Both the position numbers and the translations under genes were made by a program. Positions 1-10,298 of a DNA stretch of 64,000 nucleotides are shown here, piece after piece. The notes beneath the pieces were generated by a model. It was not told the origin of the DNA. It saw nothing but the letters and a program-made list of their open reading frames with translations, and did not search any database. How positions within the stretch are numbered: the stretch's first letter is position 1; each line of letters starts with the position of its first letter. Source of the stretch: Kistimonas sp. bin40. Its GTDB lineage: Bacteria; Pseudomonadota; Gammaproteobacteria; Pseudomonadales; Endozoicomonadaceae. Location: assembly GCA_002238585.1 (NCBI GenBank), contig MPMQ01000011.1, forward strand, positions 1 to 64,000, read 5' to 3'.

Positions 1-2697
1 TTTCGCTGCCTCACCTTCTGGTTTCAGAGCGGCTGCCTTGTCGTCCACACCGAGCTCAGGTTCTTTGCCTTCAGCATCTGCGGATGGCACCTCGGCCTCG
101 CCAGCACCGGGCTCTGCAGCCTTCTCTCCAGCAGGCTTGACCGCCTCGCCCTCTGGCTTCAGAGCAGCAGCCTTGTCGTCCACACCGGGTTCAGGCGCTT
201 TGCCTTCAGCATCAGCGGGTGGCACTTCGGCCTCACCAGCGCCGGGTTCCACAGCCTTCTCTTCAGCAGCCTTCGCCACCTCATCCTCTGGCTTCAGAGC
301 AGCTGCCTTATCGTCTATACCGGCTTCAGGTTCTTTACCAGCTTCAGGCTCTTTGCCTTCGGCATCAACGGGTAGCACCTCGGCCTCGCCAACACCGGGC
401 TCTACAGCTTTTCCTTCAGCAGGCAGCGCAGCCATTCCCTCTGGCTCCACAGCTGCTTCCTCGTCCGTATCGAGAAAATCCTCAACGATATCAACATCAG
501 GCTCTTCTCCAGCAATATCAAGATCAGGCTCTTCTCCAGCAATATCAAGATCAGGCTCTTCTCCAGCGATATCAAGATCAGGCTCTTCTCCAGCGATATC
601 AAGATCAGGCTCTTCTCCGGCGATATCAAGATCAGGCTCCTCTTCCATTTCTATTTCTATTTCTACAGCCTCTGACGGAAGAACCGACTCCTCACCACCA
701 ACTATCAAGTCAGGCTCGTCTTCCAGCCCCTCCAGCACTTCTGCTGCTTCTTTTTCAACTCCAACAGGTTCAACAGGTTCAACAGGTTCAACAGCTTCAA
801 CAGCTTCAACACTGGTGTCGTCCAGAACCTGGTCGAGCGCAGCTCCGGCTCCAGTGCCTGCATCCATCATGTCGACTACTGTTTCTTCTGTCTCTGTTGC
901 CGCAATGTCTGTCAGCTTGCGGCAAACTTCCTGGCTTATTTGCGACTCACCATCCGTGCCACACGTATGCGTCAGTGCCTGCATTTTCAGAGCTCTGCGA
1001 CCGGATTTGTAGCCAAGCCCCTCCCGGGCCGCATTGAGTAAATGGCCCCTGTCATAGTCAGCCAGCCAGGTAAAAAGCCCTCCCAGCTTCCTTTTGCGAA
1101 CATACTGTCCCTTAAGAAAAACTGTTCTCGGCGTATCAAGCGAAATGAAGTAGCGTGTCTCGGGGCTGTACAGATAATCGGCATTACTGACCGGATCGGT
1201 GTAAAGCGAGTACCCGCGCCCTAAAATATTTTTCTCTTGTATTTGCAGCCCTTTCTTCTGCTGAGCTCGCTTCTTCGTATTGAAAAATCTGCCGGCCAGG
1301 TCGTACCACTCCAGACGTCCTGGATGCCAGGAACCTCCCGGTGTCAAAGAGTCATCGTAGGTGCCTTGCAGTGGGGCATATTGGGTTATCTCAGCACCAG
1401 CGGCATTGCGTGTGTAAGAAGCATAACCAAGATGTATTTGGTCAGACGGCACCTGCTCCTCATCGATTAAAAAATCGACAGCAGCCTCCACCGAAGGGAC
1501 CTCTGCTGATGCAGATTTCAGGTTGGCGTGGTGACCCAGACCTTCTCCCCAGCCGCTGCCGAAAAAGTCGTAAGCCATCAGATGAAGACTGTCTACCCCA
1601 GCTGCAACAACTTGACCAATCTTCGCACTTTTGAGCTTTTCGACATCCGCTGGCACGGCAACCGAAATTTGCGTTTTCTTGTCCCGCTCCAGTGCGTCAA
1701 GAGCTTCCCGCAGCTCTTGTATCAGCAGGACAAAGTTGTCTCCATCCTCGGCACTGTAATTTTCAGTAGCCCCTGCAGAACCCGGATATTCCCAGTCAAT
1801 ATCTATCTGCCCGATAAAAGGAAAGACCCTCAGCAGCCGCACGACACTTTCCACAAAAACCTGTCTTGCTTGCGCATCGGCAGCCATCTTGCTGAACAGG
1901 CCGGAAAGACTCCAGCCACCTATGCTTACAGCCACAACTTTGTCTGGATTTTGCTCGGCAAACTGTTTGGCAAAACCCATCATCCCGGCATAGCCCTTCT
2001 GCCTCTCAGGGTCCACCCAGCTCCAGAACGCTTTTCCGCGTACCGGCTGCTGACCTGCAACACCAGAGGCAAGATCACCGGACCAATCCGAAGTCATTAC
2101 CTCATAATCCTGGCGAGCACCGATAAACTCCTGATCGACTCCCTCCCCTTTATCATCATCAACAAGAGGAAGGTTGTACTCCCCTTCGCCTTTGCAAATG
2201 CCCTGCATAACAGAAATGTTGTCGCCACAAAGCCCTGCAAAGGACAGCACCAGCTTGTCATAGTATCCAGCGAAACGTTTGGGGTTCACGTTCCTGTCGT
2301 ACTGACCCCAGTTGGAAATATAGGCAGACACCGTCGGCAGTTTGTCTGTGGCAGGGGCTGGGTATGTGTTGAAACAGGTTCTGGCAGCACGCACCGAGCC
2401 ACGAATCAGGTCCGATGTTTCATCCAGTTCTTTTTGCCCACCCCCCCACTTGAAAGAGAGGGCAGTAGCCCGGGGGGACATCGACGTCTCCAGCTTGCTC
2501 ACAGCAACTGCTGAGGCTTGAGCCAAACTCGCCTCAGGCTGAAGACTCAACGCTATAGCCAATGCCAGGGCACTGGGAACGGCACACCTCCCCGGCGGAA
2601 TCAGACTGAAGGCCTGCGACCGGGAAAACCGACACTCGACGCCATCACAACCTTCAGGGAGAGAGCTCTTCCGCGACAAGCACCTTCTAGCAGACAT
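1..2697 (-). CDS. Secreted GH18 chitinase with acidic repeat tail (partial, runs off left edge)
   Basis: Glycoside hydrolase family 18, expected to cleave chitin or related beta-1,4-GlcNAc polymers outside the cytoplasm. 899 codons are visible and the frame is still open at base 1. The GH18 hallmark is seen as GQIDIDWEYPG around residues 296-306, with E303 the expected acid/base; the upstream SIGGWS strand and the MAYDFF motif (about 374-379) also fit. A hydrophobic segment at residues 40-59 ending ASLA looks like a signal peptide after an unusually long n-region. From about residue 640 the protein becomes Pro/Glu-rich: VEP triplets, a 9-residue DLDIAGEEP-type repeat about six times, then about 45-residue units containing DDKAAALKPEGE. 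The ATG at 2697 is preceded by GGAGGT at good spacing. The tail may be a linker or surface stalk; its end and any binding module lie outside the window. Confidence 0.9.
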   Translation of the reverse strand, partial: MSARRCLSRKSSLPEGCDGVECRFSRSQAFSLIPPGRCAVPSALALAIALSLQPEASLAQASAVAVSKLETSMSPRATALSFKWGGGQKELDETSDLIRGSVRAARTCFNTYPAPATDKLPTVSAYISNWGQYDRNVNPKRFAGYYDKLVLSFAGLCGDNISVMQGICKGEGEYNLPLVDDDKGEGVDQEFIGARQDYEVMTSDWSGDLASGVAGQQPVRGKAFWSWVDPERQKGYAGMMGFAKQFAEQNPDKVVAVSIGGWSLSGLFSKMAADAQARQVFVESVVRLLRVFPFIGQIDIDWEYPGSAGATENYSAEDGDNFVLLIQELREALDALERDKKTQISVAVPADVEKLKSAKIGQVVAAGVDSLHLMAYDFFGSGWGEGLGHHANLKSASAEVPSVEAAVDFLIDEEQVPSDQIHLGYASYTRNAAGAEITQYAPLQGTYDDSLTPGGSWHPGRLEWYDLAGRFFNTKKRAQQKKGLQIQEKNILGRGYSLYTDPVSNADYLYSPETRYFISLDTPRTVFLKGQYVRKRKLGGLFTWLADYDRGHLLNAAREGLGYKSGRRALKMQALTHTCGTDGESQISQEVCRKLTDIAATETEETVVDMMDAGTGAGAALDQVLDDTSVEAVEAVEPVEPVEPVGVEKEAAEVLEGLEDEPDLIVGGEESVLPSEAVEIEIEMEEEPDLDIAGEEPDLDIAGEEPDLDIAGEEPDLDIAGEEPDLDIAGEEPDVDIVEDFLDTDEEAAVEPEGMAALPAEGKAVEPGVGEAEVLPVDAEGKEPEAGKEPEAGIDDKAAALKPEDEVAKAAEEKAVEPGAGEAEVPPADAEGKAPEPGVDDKAAALKPEGEAVKPAGEKAAEPGAGEAEVPSADAEGKEPELGVDDKAAALKPEGEAAK
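485..640 (-). repeat. 27-bp in-frame tandem repeat in chitinase tail
   Basis: About six near-identical 27-bp units encode the 9-residue acidic repeat DLDIAGEEP. The unit is a multiple of three, so gain or loss of units would change tail length without breaking the frame. Confidence 0.9.
762..810 (-). repeat. 9-bp in-frame tandem repeat (VEP/VEA) in chitinase
   Basis: Five 9-bp units (TTCAACAGG/TTCAACAGC on the plus strand) encode VEP/VEA triplets just after the catalytic part of the chitinase, where the acidic linker begins. Confidence 0.85.
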
Positions 2698-3512
2698 CTT
2701 TCAGATACCTCCAAAGAGACGGAGCCGAGCCTGCAATCGGCTCACCTCTCGTTCATACACCACCAGTCTCTCCTGGGGATTCCCTACCTTCGCCAGCCTG
2801 CACGAAACACCTGGATCGGGAGGCACACCTCCTGGCGAGCACCGCCACCCGGACGCTGTGCGACCCACAAGGTCACACCCGGACCGACCATGCTCTCTGG
2901 CTGTCGGACAAGTTAGACCATATGGTTGGATTCGCAAGGCCATGAACTCCCACAGCTATGATTCCCTCATCCAGTCCATCAATACAATGCCAGAATCGCA
3001 GCGAGGAATTCTCTTTGACCACCTTTAAAAACGGACTCATCCCAAAGACTGCAACACTGGAATCCAGCCGTTTTTTTCCAGGCGCAGATATCAACGGCTC
3101 CCGCTGTGACTCACAGCAGAACAGCAGAAAAATTCAACAACTGTTTTTCTGTTTCCATGTGTAGAGTTCAGCGACCACACAAGGAAGAATTGCGCGCGAT
3201 GAAGACAGTTACCGTCCACGGGATAAAGATAAAAAAGAAGACTCGCGCAATGGCAAGAAGGGGGGGGGAACGCTGCTGCCGCAGCATACATGGCCAGCTT
3301 TTCTGCGAACTGGGACGCTGCTACTGCGTGTGCAGCTGCAGCCGCGTGACACGGACGGGGCACGCATCAGCAGGTTCAGCAGCCTCGACACCCAGATCAC
3401 AGCCACCGACAAGAGATGGCGCCTGCTGCCCCCTGGCCGGCAGCAACAGCCGGAGGAACAAACCACCACCTCTTTCCAACAACGTCCTGTGCTCTGAGTC
3501 CTGCGCCCTCGT
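2698..3512. other. Non-coding stretch between chitinase and oppF
   Basis: About 815 bp without a convincing gene. Several short frames exist on both strands but none has a family resemblance, a good ribosome site or gene-like composition. The promoter of the minus-strand chitinase should lie here, just right of 2697, but I cannot pick out boxes. A run of nine G occurs near 3260. Confidence 0.6.
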
Positions 3513-4526
3513 CTAAAGCTCCTCTACCAGAATGCAGGCTGCTTGCTGGCGCTCAGTACCCCTGAGTTGCGGCCGCGCCTCGGCACAGGCACCGACCGCC
3601 CGTGGGCAGCGTGTGCGAAAGACACACCCGGACGGTGGATTGACAGGGGAAGGAAGATCCCCTTCGAGCATACAGATCTCTGCGGCTTTTGCCGCCTTCG
3701 GGTCTGGCACAGGCACCGCAGACATCAGAGCCTGGGTATAAGGGTGGGCTGGGTGGCTGTACAAAGATTCTGCGTCAGCCATCTCTACGGTATTGCCCAG
3801 ATACATCACCATTACGGTGTCACTTATATAGCGAACCACAGCAAGATCGTGAGCAATGAACAACAGCGATAGTCCCATTTCCCGCTGCAGCTCTCTCAGC
3901 AGGTTGATAATCTGCGCCTGAATGGAAACGTCCAGCGCGCTGACCGGCTCATCGCAGACAAGAAGCCGCGGTTTCAGAATCAAGGCTCTGGCAATCCCTA
4001 CCCGCTGGCACTGACCACCAGAAAACTCGTGCGGATAACGGTTGATCATATTCGGAAGCAAGCCAACACGATCCATCACCGCCCGGACACGCAGCTTCCT
4101 GTCATGGGCACTCAAATGAGGCTCATAGTTTCTCAGAGGTTCGGCGATAATATGGCCAATCGTCATCCTGGGATTCAGAGAGGCCAGCGGGTCCTGGAAA
4201 ATCATCTGCACTTCTCTGCGCAGCTCATGAAATGCCTTTTTTCCCAAGTCTTGCAACGCGGTTCCCTGCCAACAGATATCACCGGAACGCACGGGCACCA
4301 AACCCACCAGAGCCCGTGCCAGAGTCGACTTGCCACAGCCAGACTCACCCACCAACCCCAGAGTGTGCCCGGCATCAAGATCAAAGCTGACCTTGTTGAC
4401 GGCCTTAAGGCGAGGCACCGGCTGCCAGGGCCAGGTGCGCGCTTTGGGCAAAGGAAATTCCACGCACAGGTCACGAACACTCAGAAGGCTGTCCCGGGTT
4501 TCTGACGTCGATGAACAGCTGGTCAT
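3513..4526 (-). CDS. oppF: Oligopeptide ABC transporter ATP-binding protein OppF
   Basis: One of the two cytoplasmic ATPases that power oligopeptide import through OppBC. The 337-residue protein has a Walker [10 protein letters not shown], the ABC signature [14 protein letters not shown], Walker B LLVCDEP followed by SALDVS, and a switch His in FIAHDL. The C-terminal tail with [17 protein letters not shown] is the oligo/dipeptide ABC C-terminal motif carrying cysteines. Its start overlaps the stop of oppD by 4 bp (ATGA), indicating translational coupling, and it is the last gene of oppABCDF. Dipeptide or nickel specificity cannot be excluded from the ATPase alone, but the neighbouring OppA-type binding protein favours oligopeptides. 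Confidence 0.93.
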   Translation of the reverse strand: MTSCSSTSETRDSLLSVRDLCVEFPLPKARTWPWQPVPRLKAVNKVSFDLDAGHTLGLVGESGCGKSTLARALVGLVPVRSGDICWQGTALQDLGKKAFHELRREVQMIFQDPLASLNPRMTIGHIIAEPLRNYEPHLSAHDRKLRVRAVMDRVGLLPNMINRYPHEFSGGQCQRVGIARALILKPRLLVCDEPVSALDVSIQAQIINLLRELQREMGLSLLFIAHDLAVVRYISDTVMVMYLGNTVEMADAESLYSHPAHPYTQALMSAVPVPDPKAAKAAEICMLEGDLPSPVNPPSGCVFRTRCPRAVGACAEARPQLRGTERQQAACILVEEL

Positions 4527-5506
4527 TCAGCTATCTCCTTGTAGTCGAACAGGTCCCGGAAGCAGGCTTTCTGGCGTTGCTGCGCAACCGTCTCCAGTGG
4601 CGGCACAAATTGGCGACACTGGTCCTGAGCATACTGACAGCGTTCGTGAAATGGGCAACCGGTGGGAAGCGCCAGCAAATTGGGTGGATTGCCGGGAATA
4701 CTGGACAACTCCTCGCTGGTATCAGCATCTATACGTGGAATCGAACGCAGCAGCCCCAGGGTATAGGGATGGGCAGGGCGATAAAAAATATCGTCTACCG
4801 TTCCATACTCCATAGTCCGCCCCGCATACATCACCAGCACTTTGTCGCAGATACCTGCCACCACGCCCAGGTCGTGTGTAATCATGATGATGGCGGTATT
4901 GAAGTCGCGCTTGAGCTCATTGAGCAGCTCCAGAATCTGCGCCTGGACGGTAACATCCAGAGCCGTGGTAGGCTCATCAGCCACCAGCAACTGCGGCCGA
5001 CACACCAGTGCCATGGCAATCATGATTCGCTGCTTCATACCACCAGAAAACTCGTGGGGATACATACGCATACGTTGACGGGCTTCCGGCATTTTGACCG
5101 CATCGAGCATGCGCACTGCCTCTTCGAAGGCGTCAGAGGCTGTCATTTTCTTATGGGTCACCAGAATCTCTGTCAACTGTTTGCCCACCCGCATATAGGG
5201 ATTGAGCGCTGTCATGGGATCCTGAAAAACCATGGCGATTTTTTCAGTACGAATGCGGTTGAGTTGCGTCTCCGACAGCCCGAGCAGTGACTGCCCCTCA
5301 AACAGGGCCGTCCCACTGACGTGCCCGTTACCCGCCAGCAGTCCCATCAGTGCAAACGCTGTCTGGCTCTTGCCCGAACCGGATTCGCCCACAATACCGA
5401 GGGTTTCTCCAGCCCGGAGGGAAAAGCTGAGGTTGTCTACCGCAGTGACCTTGCCATCCGGCGTTGAAAACTGGATCTGGAGTTCTTTGACTTCAAGAAG
5501 ATTCAT
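4523..5506 (-). CDS. oppD: Oligopeptide ABC transporter ATP-binding protein OppD
   Basis: Second ATPase subunit of the oligopeptide importer, 327 residues. Walker [11 protein letters not shown] near residue 40, signature [16 protein letters not shown], Walker [14 protein letters not shown] and switch His in ITHDLG are all visible; the C-terminal segment [18 protein letters not shown] is the family's terminal motif. It lies 30 bp downstream of oppC and overlaps oppF by 4 bp. Works as a heterodimer with OppF under OppB/OppC. Confidence 0.94.
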   Translation of the reverse strand: MNLLEVKELQIQFSTPDGKVTAVDNLSFSLRAGETLGIVGESGSGKSQTAFALMGLLAGNGHVSGTALFEGQSLLGLSETQLNRIRTEKIAMVFQDPMTALNPYMRVGKQLTEILVTHKKMTASDAFEEAVRMLDAVKMPEARQRMRMYPHEFSGGMKQRIMIAMALVCRPQLLVADEPTTALDVTVQAQILELLNELKRDFNTAIIMITHDLGVVAGICDKVLVMYAGRTMEYGTVDDIFYRPAHPYTLGLLRSIPRIDADTSEELSSIPGNPPNLLALPTGCPFHERCQYAQDQCRQFVPPLETVAQQRQKACFRDLFDYKEIAE

Positions 5507-5536
5507 AAAAATGTTCCTGGCTACTGGTGTGACGGC

Positions 5537-6451
5537 CTACCGGTCTTTCGTATCCAGCGCATCGCGCATCCCATCTCCTATGTAGTTGAAACAAAACAGG
5601 GTTACAGTCAGAAATCCGGCCGGGAGAATCAATTGCCAGGCGGCAACATCCATGGACTGGGCTCCCTCGTTGACCAGAGCCCCCCAACTGGTCATGGGCT
5701 CCTGGACACCCAGCCCCAGAAAACTGAGAAAAGACTCGAACAGAATCATGCCAGGTACCAGCAAAGAGGCGTAGATAACGACGATACCGAGAATATTGGG
5801 CACTATGTGGCGCACAATGACAGCGGTCTGTCGGCTTCCACACACGAGGGCTGCTTCAACAAACTCACGGCTTTTCAGACTGATGGTCTGCCCGCGGACT
5901 ATACGCGCCATTTCCAGCCAGGAGACGGCTCCTATGGCAATAAAAATCAGCATCAGGGACTGACCAAAGAGTGTGACCATCAGGATGACAAGGAACATGA
6001 AAGGAAATGACTGCAGTATTTCCAGCACACGCATCATCATGCTGTCTACCCGGCCGCCGGTATAGCCCGCCACAGCGCCGAACAGTATGCCAATAACCAC
6101 AGCAACCAGCGCACCCAGCAGGCCTACCATGAAGGAAATGCGTCCTCCCGCCAGAATACGCACAAACAGGTCACGTCCCAGTGCATCTGTTCCGAACCAA
6201 TGGCTGTTTTCCAGAGTCGGCGGAACCGTCATGGCACTCCAGTCCATGGCGTCGTAGCTGTGCGGAGACAGCAGGGGGCCCACCAACACTGCAAGACCCA
6301 TCAGGGCCAGAATAATCAGGCTGGCAACAGCCGCGCGATTTTTCATGAAACGGATGCCGGCATCCTTCCAGAGACTACGGCCTTCAATCTCAAGGGCCTG
6401 TGCAAACTGGACGACAGCTTCTTTGTCGCCAGCATCAGGAGTCAGGGTCAT
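5537..6451 (-). CDS. oppC: Oligopeptide ABC transporter permease OppC
   Basis: Inner-membrane permease of the oligopeptide importer, 304 residues. It shows the N-terminal cytoplasmic segment and first membrane helix (ASLIILALMGLAVLVGPLL), the WFGTDALGRDLFVRILAGGR block diagnostic of OppC/DppC, and the EAA loop EAALVCGSRQTAVIVRHIVPN that contacts the ATPase. It ends FNYIGDGMRDALDTKDR, typical of the family. Located between oppB (74 bp upstream) and oppD (30 bp downstream). Confidence 0.94.
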   Translation of the reverse strand: MTLTPDAGDKEAVVQFAQALEIEGRSLWKDAGIRFMKNRAAVASLIILALMGLAVLVGPLLSPHSYDAMDWSAMTVPPTLENSHWFGTDALGRDLFVRILAGGRISFMVGLLGALVAVVIGILFGAVAGYTGGRVDSMMMRVLEILQSFPFMFLVILMVTLFGQSLMLIFIAIGAVSWLEMARIVRGQTISLKSREFVEAALVCGSRQTAVIVRHIVPNILGIVVIYASLLVPGMILFESFLSFLGLGVQEPMTSWGALVNEGAQSMDVAAWQLILPAGFLTVTLFCFNYIGDGMRDALDTKDR

Positions 6452-6525
6452 GGGCAGCTCTCCAATGAGAGGGTTACTGGGAGAGGTTTTCTGGCAAGGT
6501 GCTTTCTTACTGGCAACGCACTTCT

Positions 6526-7449
6526 CTACTGGCAGCGTACTTTGGGATCGATCAATCCATAAAGGATGTCAACAACCGCTGTGAAAAGGATGGTCAGAGC
6601 ACCTATAACCAGGGTCAACCCCAGCACCAGGGAATAATCGCGGTTCAGGGCACCGTGGACAAAATGCTGTCCGGTACCCGGCAGTCCGAAGACAGTCTCC
6701 ACCACGACCGATCCTGTAATCACCCCGACAAACGCCGGCCCCAGATAAGATACAACTGGTAGCAGGGAGGGGCGCAGGGCATGGCGCATGATGATAATCC
6801 GCCAGGGAAGTCCCTTGGCGCGTGCAGTGCGGATGTAGTGACTGTTGAGCACTTCGATCATACTGCCGCGCTGGATACGGGCTATGGAGGCCATATACAT
6901 GATGGTCATGGCTGTCACTGGCAGTACGACATTGGCCCAGTGTCCGTGGTTCCATCCACCAGCAGGAAGCCAGTGCAGGTTGACTGAGAACACAAGCACC
7001 AACAGCGGCGCCAACACAAACGAGGGCAGCACAATTCCCGTCATGGCCACAGCCATCACGCAATAATCAAGCAGGCTGTTCTGTTTACAGGCAGCCAGTG
7101 TCCCTATAGCCACGCCCAGCACCAACGCGGCAATAAACGCCAGGGCTCCAATCCGCAGCGAGACAGGAAAACTGCTCGCCAGCAGCTGGTTGACCGTGTG
7201 GTCCGCATATTTGAAGGAAGGCCCCAGATCACCATGGGCCAGATTGCCAAGGTAATACAGATATTGCTGCCAGAGCGGCTTGTCCATGTGGTACATGGCC
7301 TTGATGTTGGCCAGAACCTGCGGCGACAGCTGTCGCTCACTGGTGAACGGCGACCCGGGCGCCATCTGGATCAGGAAAAAGGTAATGGTGACAAGAATCA
7401 GAAGCGTCGGCACAGCCAGTGCACAGCGCTTGACGATAAACTTCAGCAT
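6526..7449 (-). CDS. oppB: Oligopeptide ABC transporter permease OppB
   Basis: Partner permease of OppC, 307 residues with about six membrane helices. It begins MLKFIVKRCALAVPTLLILV, the usual OppB/DppB start, and contains the EAA-type loop ARAKGLPWRIIIMRHALRPS. A gap of 207 bp separates it from oppA, larger than the other gaps in the cluster, so expression could drop after the binding protein; no terminator was recognised there. The final residues YGLIDPKVRCQ match the family ending. Confidence 0.94.
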   Translation of the reverse strand: MLKFIVKRCALAVPTLLILVTITFFLIQMAPGSPFTSERQLSPQVLANIKAMYHMDKPLWQQYLYYLGNLAHGDLGPSFKYADHTVNQLLASSFPVSLRIGALAFIAALVLGVAIGTLAACKQNSLLDYCVMAVAMTGIVLPSFVLAPLLVLVFSVNLHWLPAGGWNHGHWANVVLPVTAMTIMYMASIARIQRGSMIEVLNSHYIRTARAKGLPWRIIIMRHALRPSLLPVVSYLGPAFVGVITGSVVVETVFGLPGTGQHFVHGALNRDYSLVLGLTLVIGALTILFTAVVDILYGLIDPKVRCQ

Positions 7450-7656
7450 GACGCGACCTCGCCATTGTGTTCCAGGGTTCCTCCGGGCCGGATACCGGTC
7501 CGGAAGAAAAAATCGGGCGGGCAGACAGCAAGCCAGTCTGAAACAAGAGCGCAGGCCATCAGGACCAGGCCGCCTCCTGACACGGCCGCACCGTCACCCG
7601 TACTTTTGTGTCCGCCCTGCAGCCGGTACAAAGCCCAGGACCTGTGCCTGCCCAAC

Positions 7657-9312
7657 TCAGGAGTGCTTCTTGATGTACAAGTCCTTCGAGTAGACAGTAT
7701 CTTGCGGGTTTTGATCCGGGTATCCACCCACATGGGATTTGACCAGACGTCCGGTGACATACTCGTAAATAGGAGCGACAGGCATATATTCCGACAAAAT
7801 ACGCTCGGCTTGTCCGTAAATCTTCTTGCGTTTGCTGTCGTCAACCTCCAGCATGGCTTGCTCAAGCAATTGGTCGTACTCGTCGTTGCTGAAGCGCGAA
7901 TAGTTGCTGTCGTTCGAACTGGTCATCAAATTCAACATGGTGAAAGCTTCGTTGTAATCACCAAGCCAACCGCTGCGCCCTACATCGAACCGCCCCTTCT
8001 GCATATTGTCGAGGAAGACTTTCCACTCCTGGTTTTGCAAGCGCACTTCGACACCCAGAACCTTTTTCCACATCTGGGCCACAGCTAAAGCGACGTTTTT
8101 GTGCATATCATCGGTGTTGTAGAGCAGTGTGAAAGACAATTTCTTCTTCGTGCCACTGCCGTAACCGGCTTCCTTTAACAACTCCCGCGCTTTTTGTTCA
8201 CGCTCAGACTGCGTCATCCTGACCCATTCAGGCTCGAAGCCACTGAAGCCGGCTACAGAGGTCGGCGACAGGCCAATAGCCGGGCGCTCACCATGATTCA
8301 TCACGCGCGTGGCTATGGCTTCACGGTCGATAGCATAGGTCAATGCCTTGCGCACCCTCACGTCATTGAAATGTTCCTTGCGCGTATTGAAGGTGTAGTA
8401 ATAGGTTCCTATCTGGGGGCTGATCCGAATCTCGTCGGGAATTTCTTTGCGCAGCGCCCGGATATGTTGAGGGCCTGGCGTATGGTTGGTCATATCCACC
8501 TCACCGGCCTTGTAGCGATTCAGCTCGGCGGTTTCCGAGGTCAGAGGAAGCCAGGTCACCTTGTTGATCACTGTTTTTTTGTCGTTCCAGTAGCGCGTGT
8601 TGCGCGCCACCGTGATTTGCTCATTCACAACCCATTCTTTGAGCACATAGGCACCGTTGGATACCATCTTCCCCGGTGAAATCCATTGCTTGCCGTATTT
8701 TTCCACAATGTGGGCTGGCACCGGGAAGGTTGTCGGATAGGCAAGCATGCGAACAAAGAAAGAGACGGGTTGTTCCAGTGTCACCTGGAAGGTGTAGTCA
8801 TCCAGTGCTTTGACGCCCAGTGCCGCCGGCGGCTCCTTTCCGGCCATGATGGCTTTGGCATTGAGCACACCGGGCATGGCTATATACCAACCATAAGGCG
8901 AGGCCAACTCCGGATCTACAGCACGGCGAAAGCCAAACACATAGTCCCGGGCTGTGACCGGCTTGCCATCAGACCATTGGGCATCCCTGCGCAGGTGAAA
9001 GGTGTATATTTGCCTGTCTTTCTGCGCGTTTTCCTGCTTTTGTGTTGTGACATCCCAGTGCGTTGAGCCCGCTGGAACGACGTTTCCGGCCGCATCCTGC
9101 CCTACCAGTCCTTCAAACAGGTCCACAAGAATATGGTGACCGGGAAGATCCTGCGCCAGTTGCGGATCCAGGCTGGAAGGTTCGGCCCCGTTACCCCTGA
9201 CAAGGTGCTGGCGACTGTCCAGATGAACGCCCTCAGGAACCTCGGCAGCCTGTGCGCAAACGCCGACGTGAAAACACACCAGCACCAGGCTTGCAAGCAG
9301 TGTTTTTTTCAT
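7657..9312 (-). CDS. oppA: Periplasmic oligopeptide-binding protein OppA
   Basis: Solute-binding protein of the SBP_bac_5 family, 551 residues, delivering peptides to OppBC. Residues 1-23 (MKKTLLASLVLVCFHVGVCA then QAAE) form a signal peptide. The mature start with NGAEPSSLDPQLAQD, the FHLRRDAQWSDGKPVTARDY block and the C-terminal YSKDLYIKKHS are typical of OppA/MppA. It is the first gene of the cluster, so the main promoter should lie upstream of 9312. MppA (murein tripeptide) is an alternative specificity. Confidence 0.92.
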   Translation of the reverse strand: MKKTLLASLVLVCFHVGVCAQAAEVPEGVHLDSRQHLVRGNGAEPSSLDPQLAQDLPGHHILVDLFEGLVGQDAAGNVVPAGSTHWDVTTQKQENAQKDRQIYTFHLRRDAQWSDGKPVTARDYVFGFRRAVDPELASPYGWYIAMPGVLNAKAIMAGKEPPAALGVKALDDYTFQVTLEQPVSFFVRMLAYPTTFPVPAHIVEKYGKQWISPGKMVSNGAYVLKEWVVNEQITVARNTRYWNDKKTVINKVTWLPLTSETAELNRYKAGEVDMTNHTPGPQHIRALRKEIPDEIRISPQIGTYYYTFNTRKEHFNDVRVRKALTYAIDREAIATRVMNHGERPAIGLSPTSVAGFSGFEPEWVRMTQSEREQKARELLKEAGYGSGTKKKLSFTLLYNTDDMHKNVALAVAQMWKKVLGVEVRLQNQEWKVFLDNMQKGRFDVGRSGWLGDYNEAFTMLNLMTSSNDSNYSRFSNDEYDQLLEQAMLEVDDSKRKKIYGQAERILSEYMPVAPIYEYVTGRLVKSHVGGYPDQNPQDTVYSKDLYIKKHS

Positions 9313-9600
9313 TGGACAGTGTATCTCCGTTTCTTACGGCTCTGGGACTGGACCAGACTGGCTGGTCATCAGCACCACCATTACGCTTTGCAAGGAGCCG
9401 AACCCAAGAAGGGTATTCCCCTGTAGGGTCTGCCACTCGTGTTCGTCTCGCAAACGCGCATCAGAATGGTAATGGCAATTGACTGCAACCGGATTGGTAC
9501 AACCCGGTCTGACCCTGTATTCACCTCGCAGGGCTGAGGCACTGTAACGAATAGAGAGCGATGCGGCAAGCGCGAGCCAGGAGAGCATGGCGGGACCGAC

Positions 9601-9656
9601 CTCTGGCACGGCTGCCGCAGGGCCAGGGCTCTGGCACGGCTGCCGCAGAACCAGGA
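9601..9656. repeat. 28-bp direct tandem duplication
   Basis: Two head-to-tail 28-bp units begin CTCTGGCACGGCTGCCGCAG at 9601 and 9629, the first 20 bases being identical. It lies in the spacer upstream of oppA. Confidence 0.8.
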
Positions 9657-9994
9657 CCTTGTACGCCGGGAGCAAAATTGTACGCTGGAGACAAAAGGGA
9701 AGCTGCTGGTATGACCGTACACATCCCAACTCTCTCACCAATGCACAACGGCACCCCTGGTGCCGGGGCGGCTCGCTCAGTCGCCTGTTGATCAGGAGTG
9801 GGAGCACCCTGCCGGGAGGGCGCCACCCTTTGAGTTTCTGATTGGAAGGGGCTCAGGCGGGACTCTTCTGGTGGACTCTGCTGCACAAGCGAGACAATTA
9901 TCATCGCGCCCTGGATGGGTTTGGCCCATGCAAGACAACAGCCTGTGACAAGCAGAAAACTGACCCTGGTATTGAGTGGCCCGTGCCGCAGCGC

Positions 9995-10037
9995 ACGCAT
10001 CATCATGCCGTCCACCCGACCGGCGGTATAGCCCGCC
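9995..10037 (-). pseudogene. Fragment of an oppC/dppC-like permease gene
   Basis: These 43 bases match oppC at 6029-6071 at 39 positions by direct reading. On the minus strand they encode GYTAGRVDGMMMR, against GYTGGRVDSMMMR in the intact OppC. The match ends abruptly on both sides and no further permease sequence is evident, so this looks like a remnant of a second, decayed Opp/Dpp permease gene or a small duplicated fragment. Confidence 0.6.
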
Positions 10038-10298
10038 TCTGACGCCCATTCTGTCGAACACTCTTGACGTAAAAACCGTCCTTTTCTGGACTCTCGATCA
10101 ACAGCTTGCGCTACAAGACGACATCATCTGCGACTCTGTAGCAGCAAGCGTAAACAACCACTTCCCGATTGCACCCATACCCTGGACATTGAGAAAAGTC
10201 AGGCTCTTGCCGCTCACTGCCGGTCGGATCCATCCCAGATTACAAACGGGAGAATTCTGGATGGATCATCCGCACCAGTCCCTCCGGAACTTTAGTGC

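Larger units (their letters stand above)
9313..10298. other. Non-coding stretch with degenerate sequence between oppA and F-box gene
   Basis: About 990 bp without a supported gene. It holds a 28-bp duplication (9601-9656) and a short block matching oppC (9995-10037). The opp promoter on the minus strand and the F-box gene promoter on the plus strand should both be here. Open frames on both strands are short and unlike any family I know. Confidence 0.6.

Noticed and set aside
9521-10015. 164-codon minus-strand frame containing the oppC-like fragment as an intact gene
   Set aside because: Only about 13 residues resemble OppC and the permease reading frame differs from this frame's start; the rest is unrelated low-complexity sequence.
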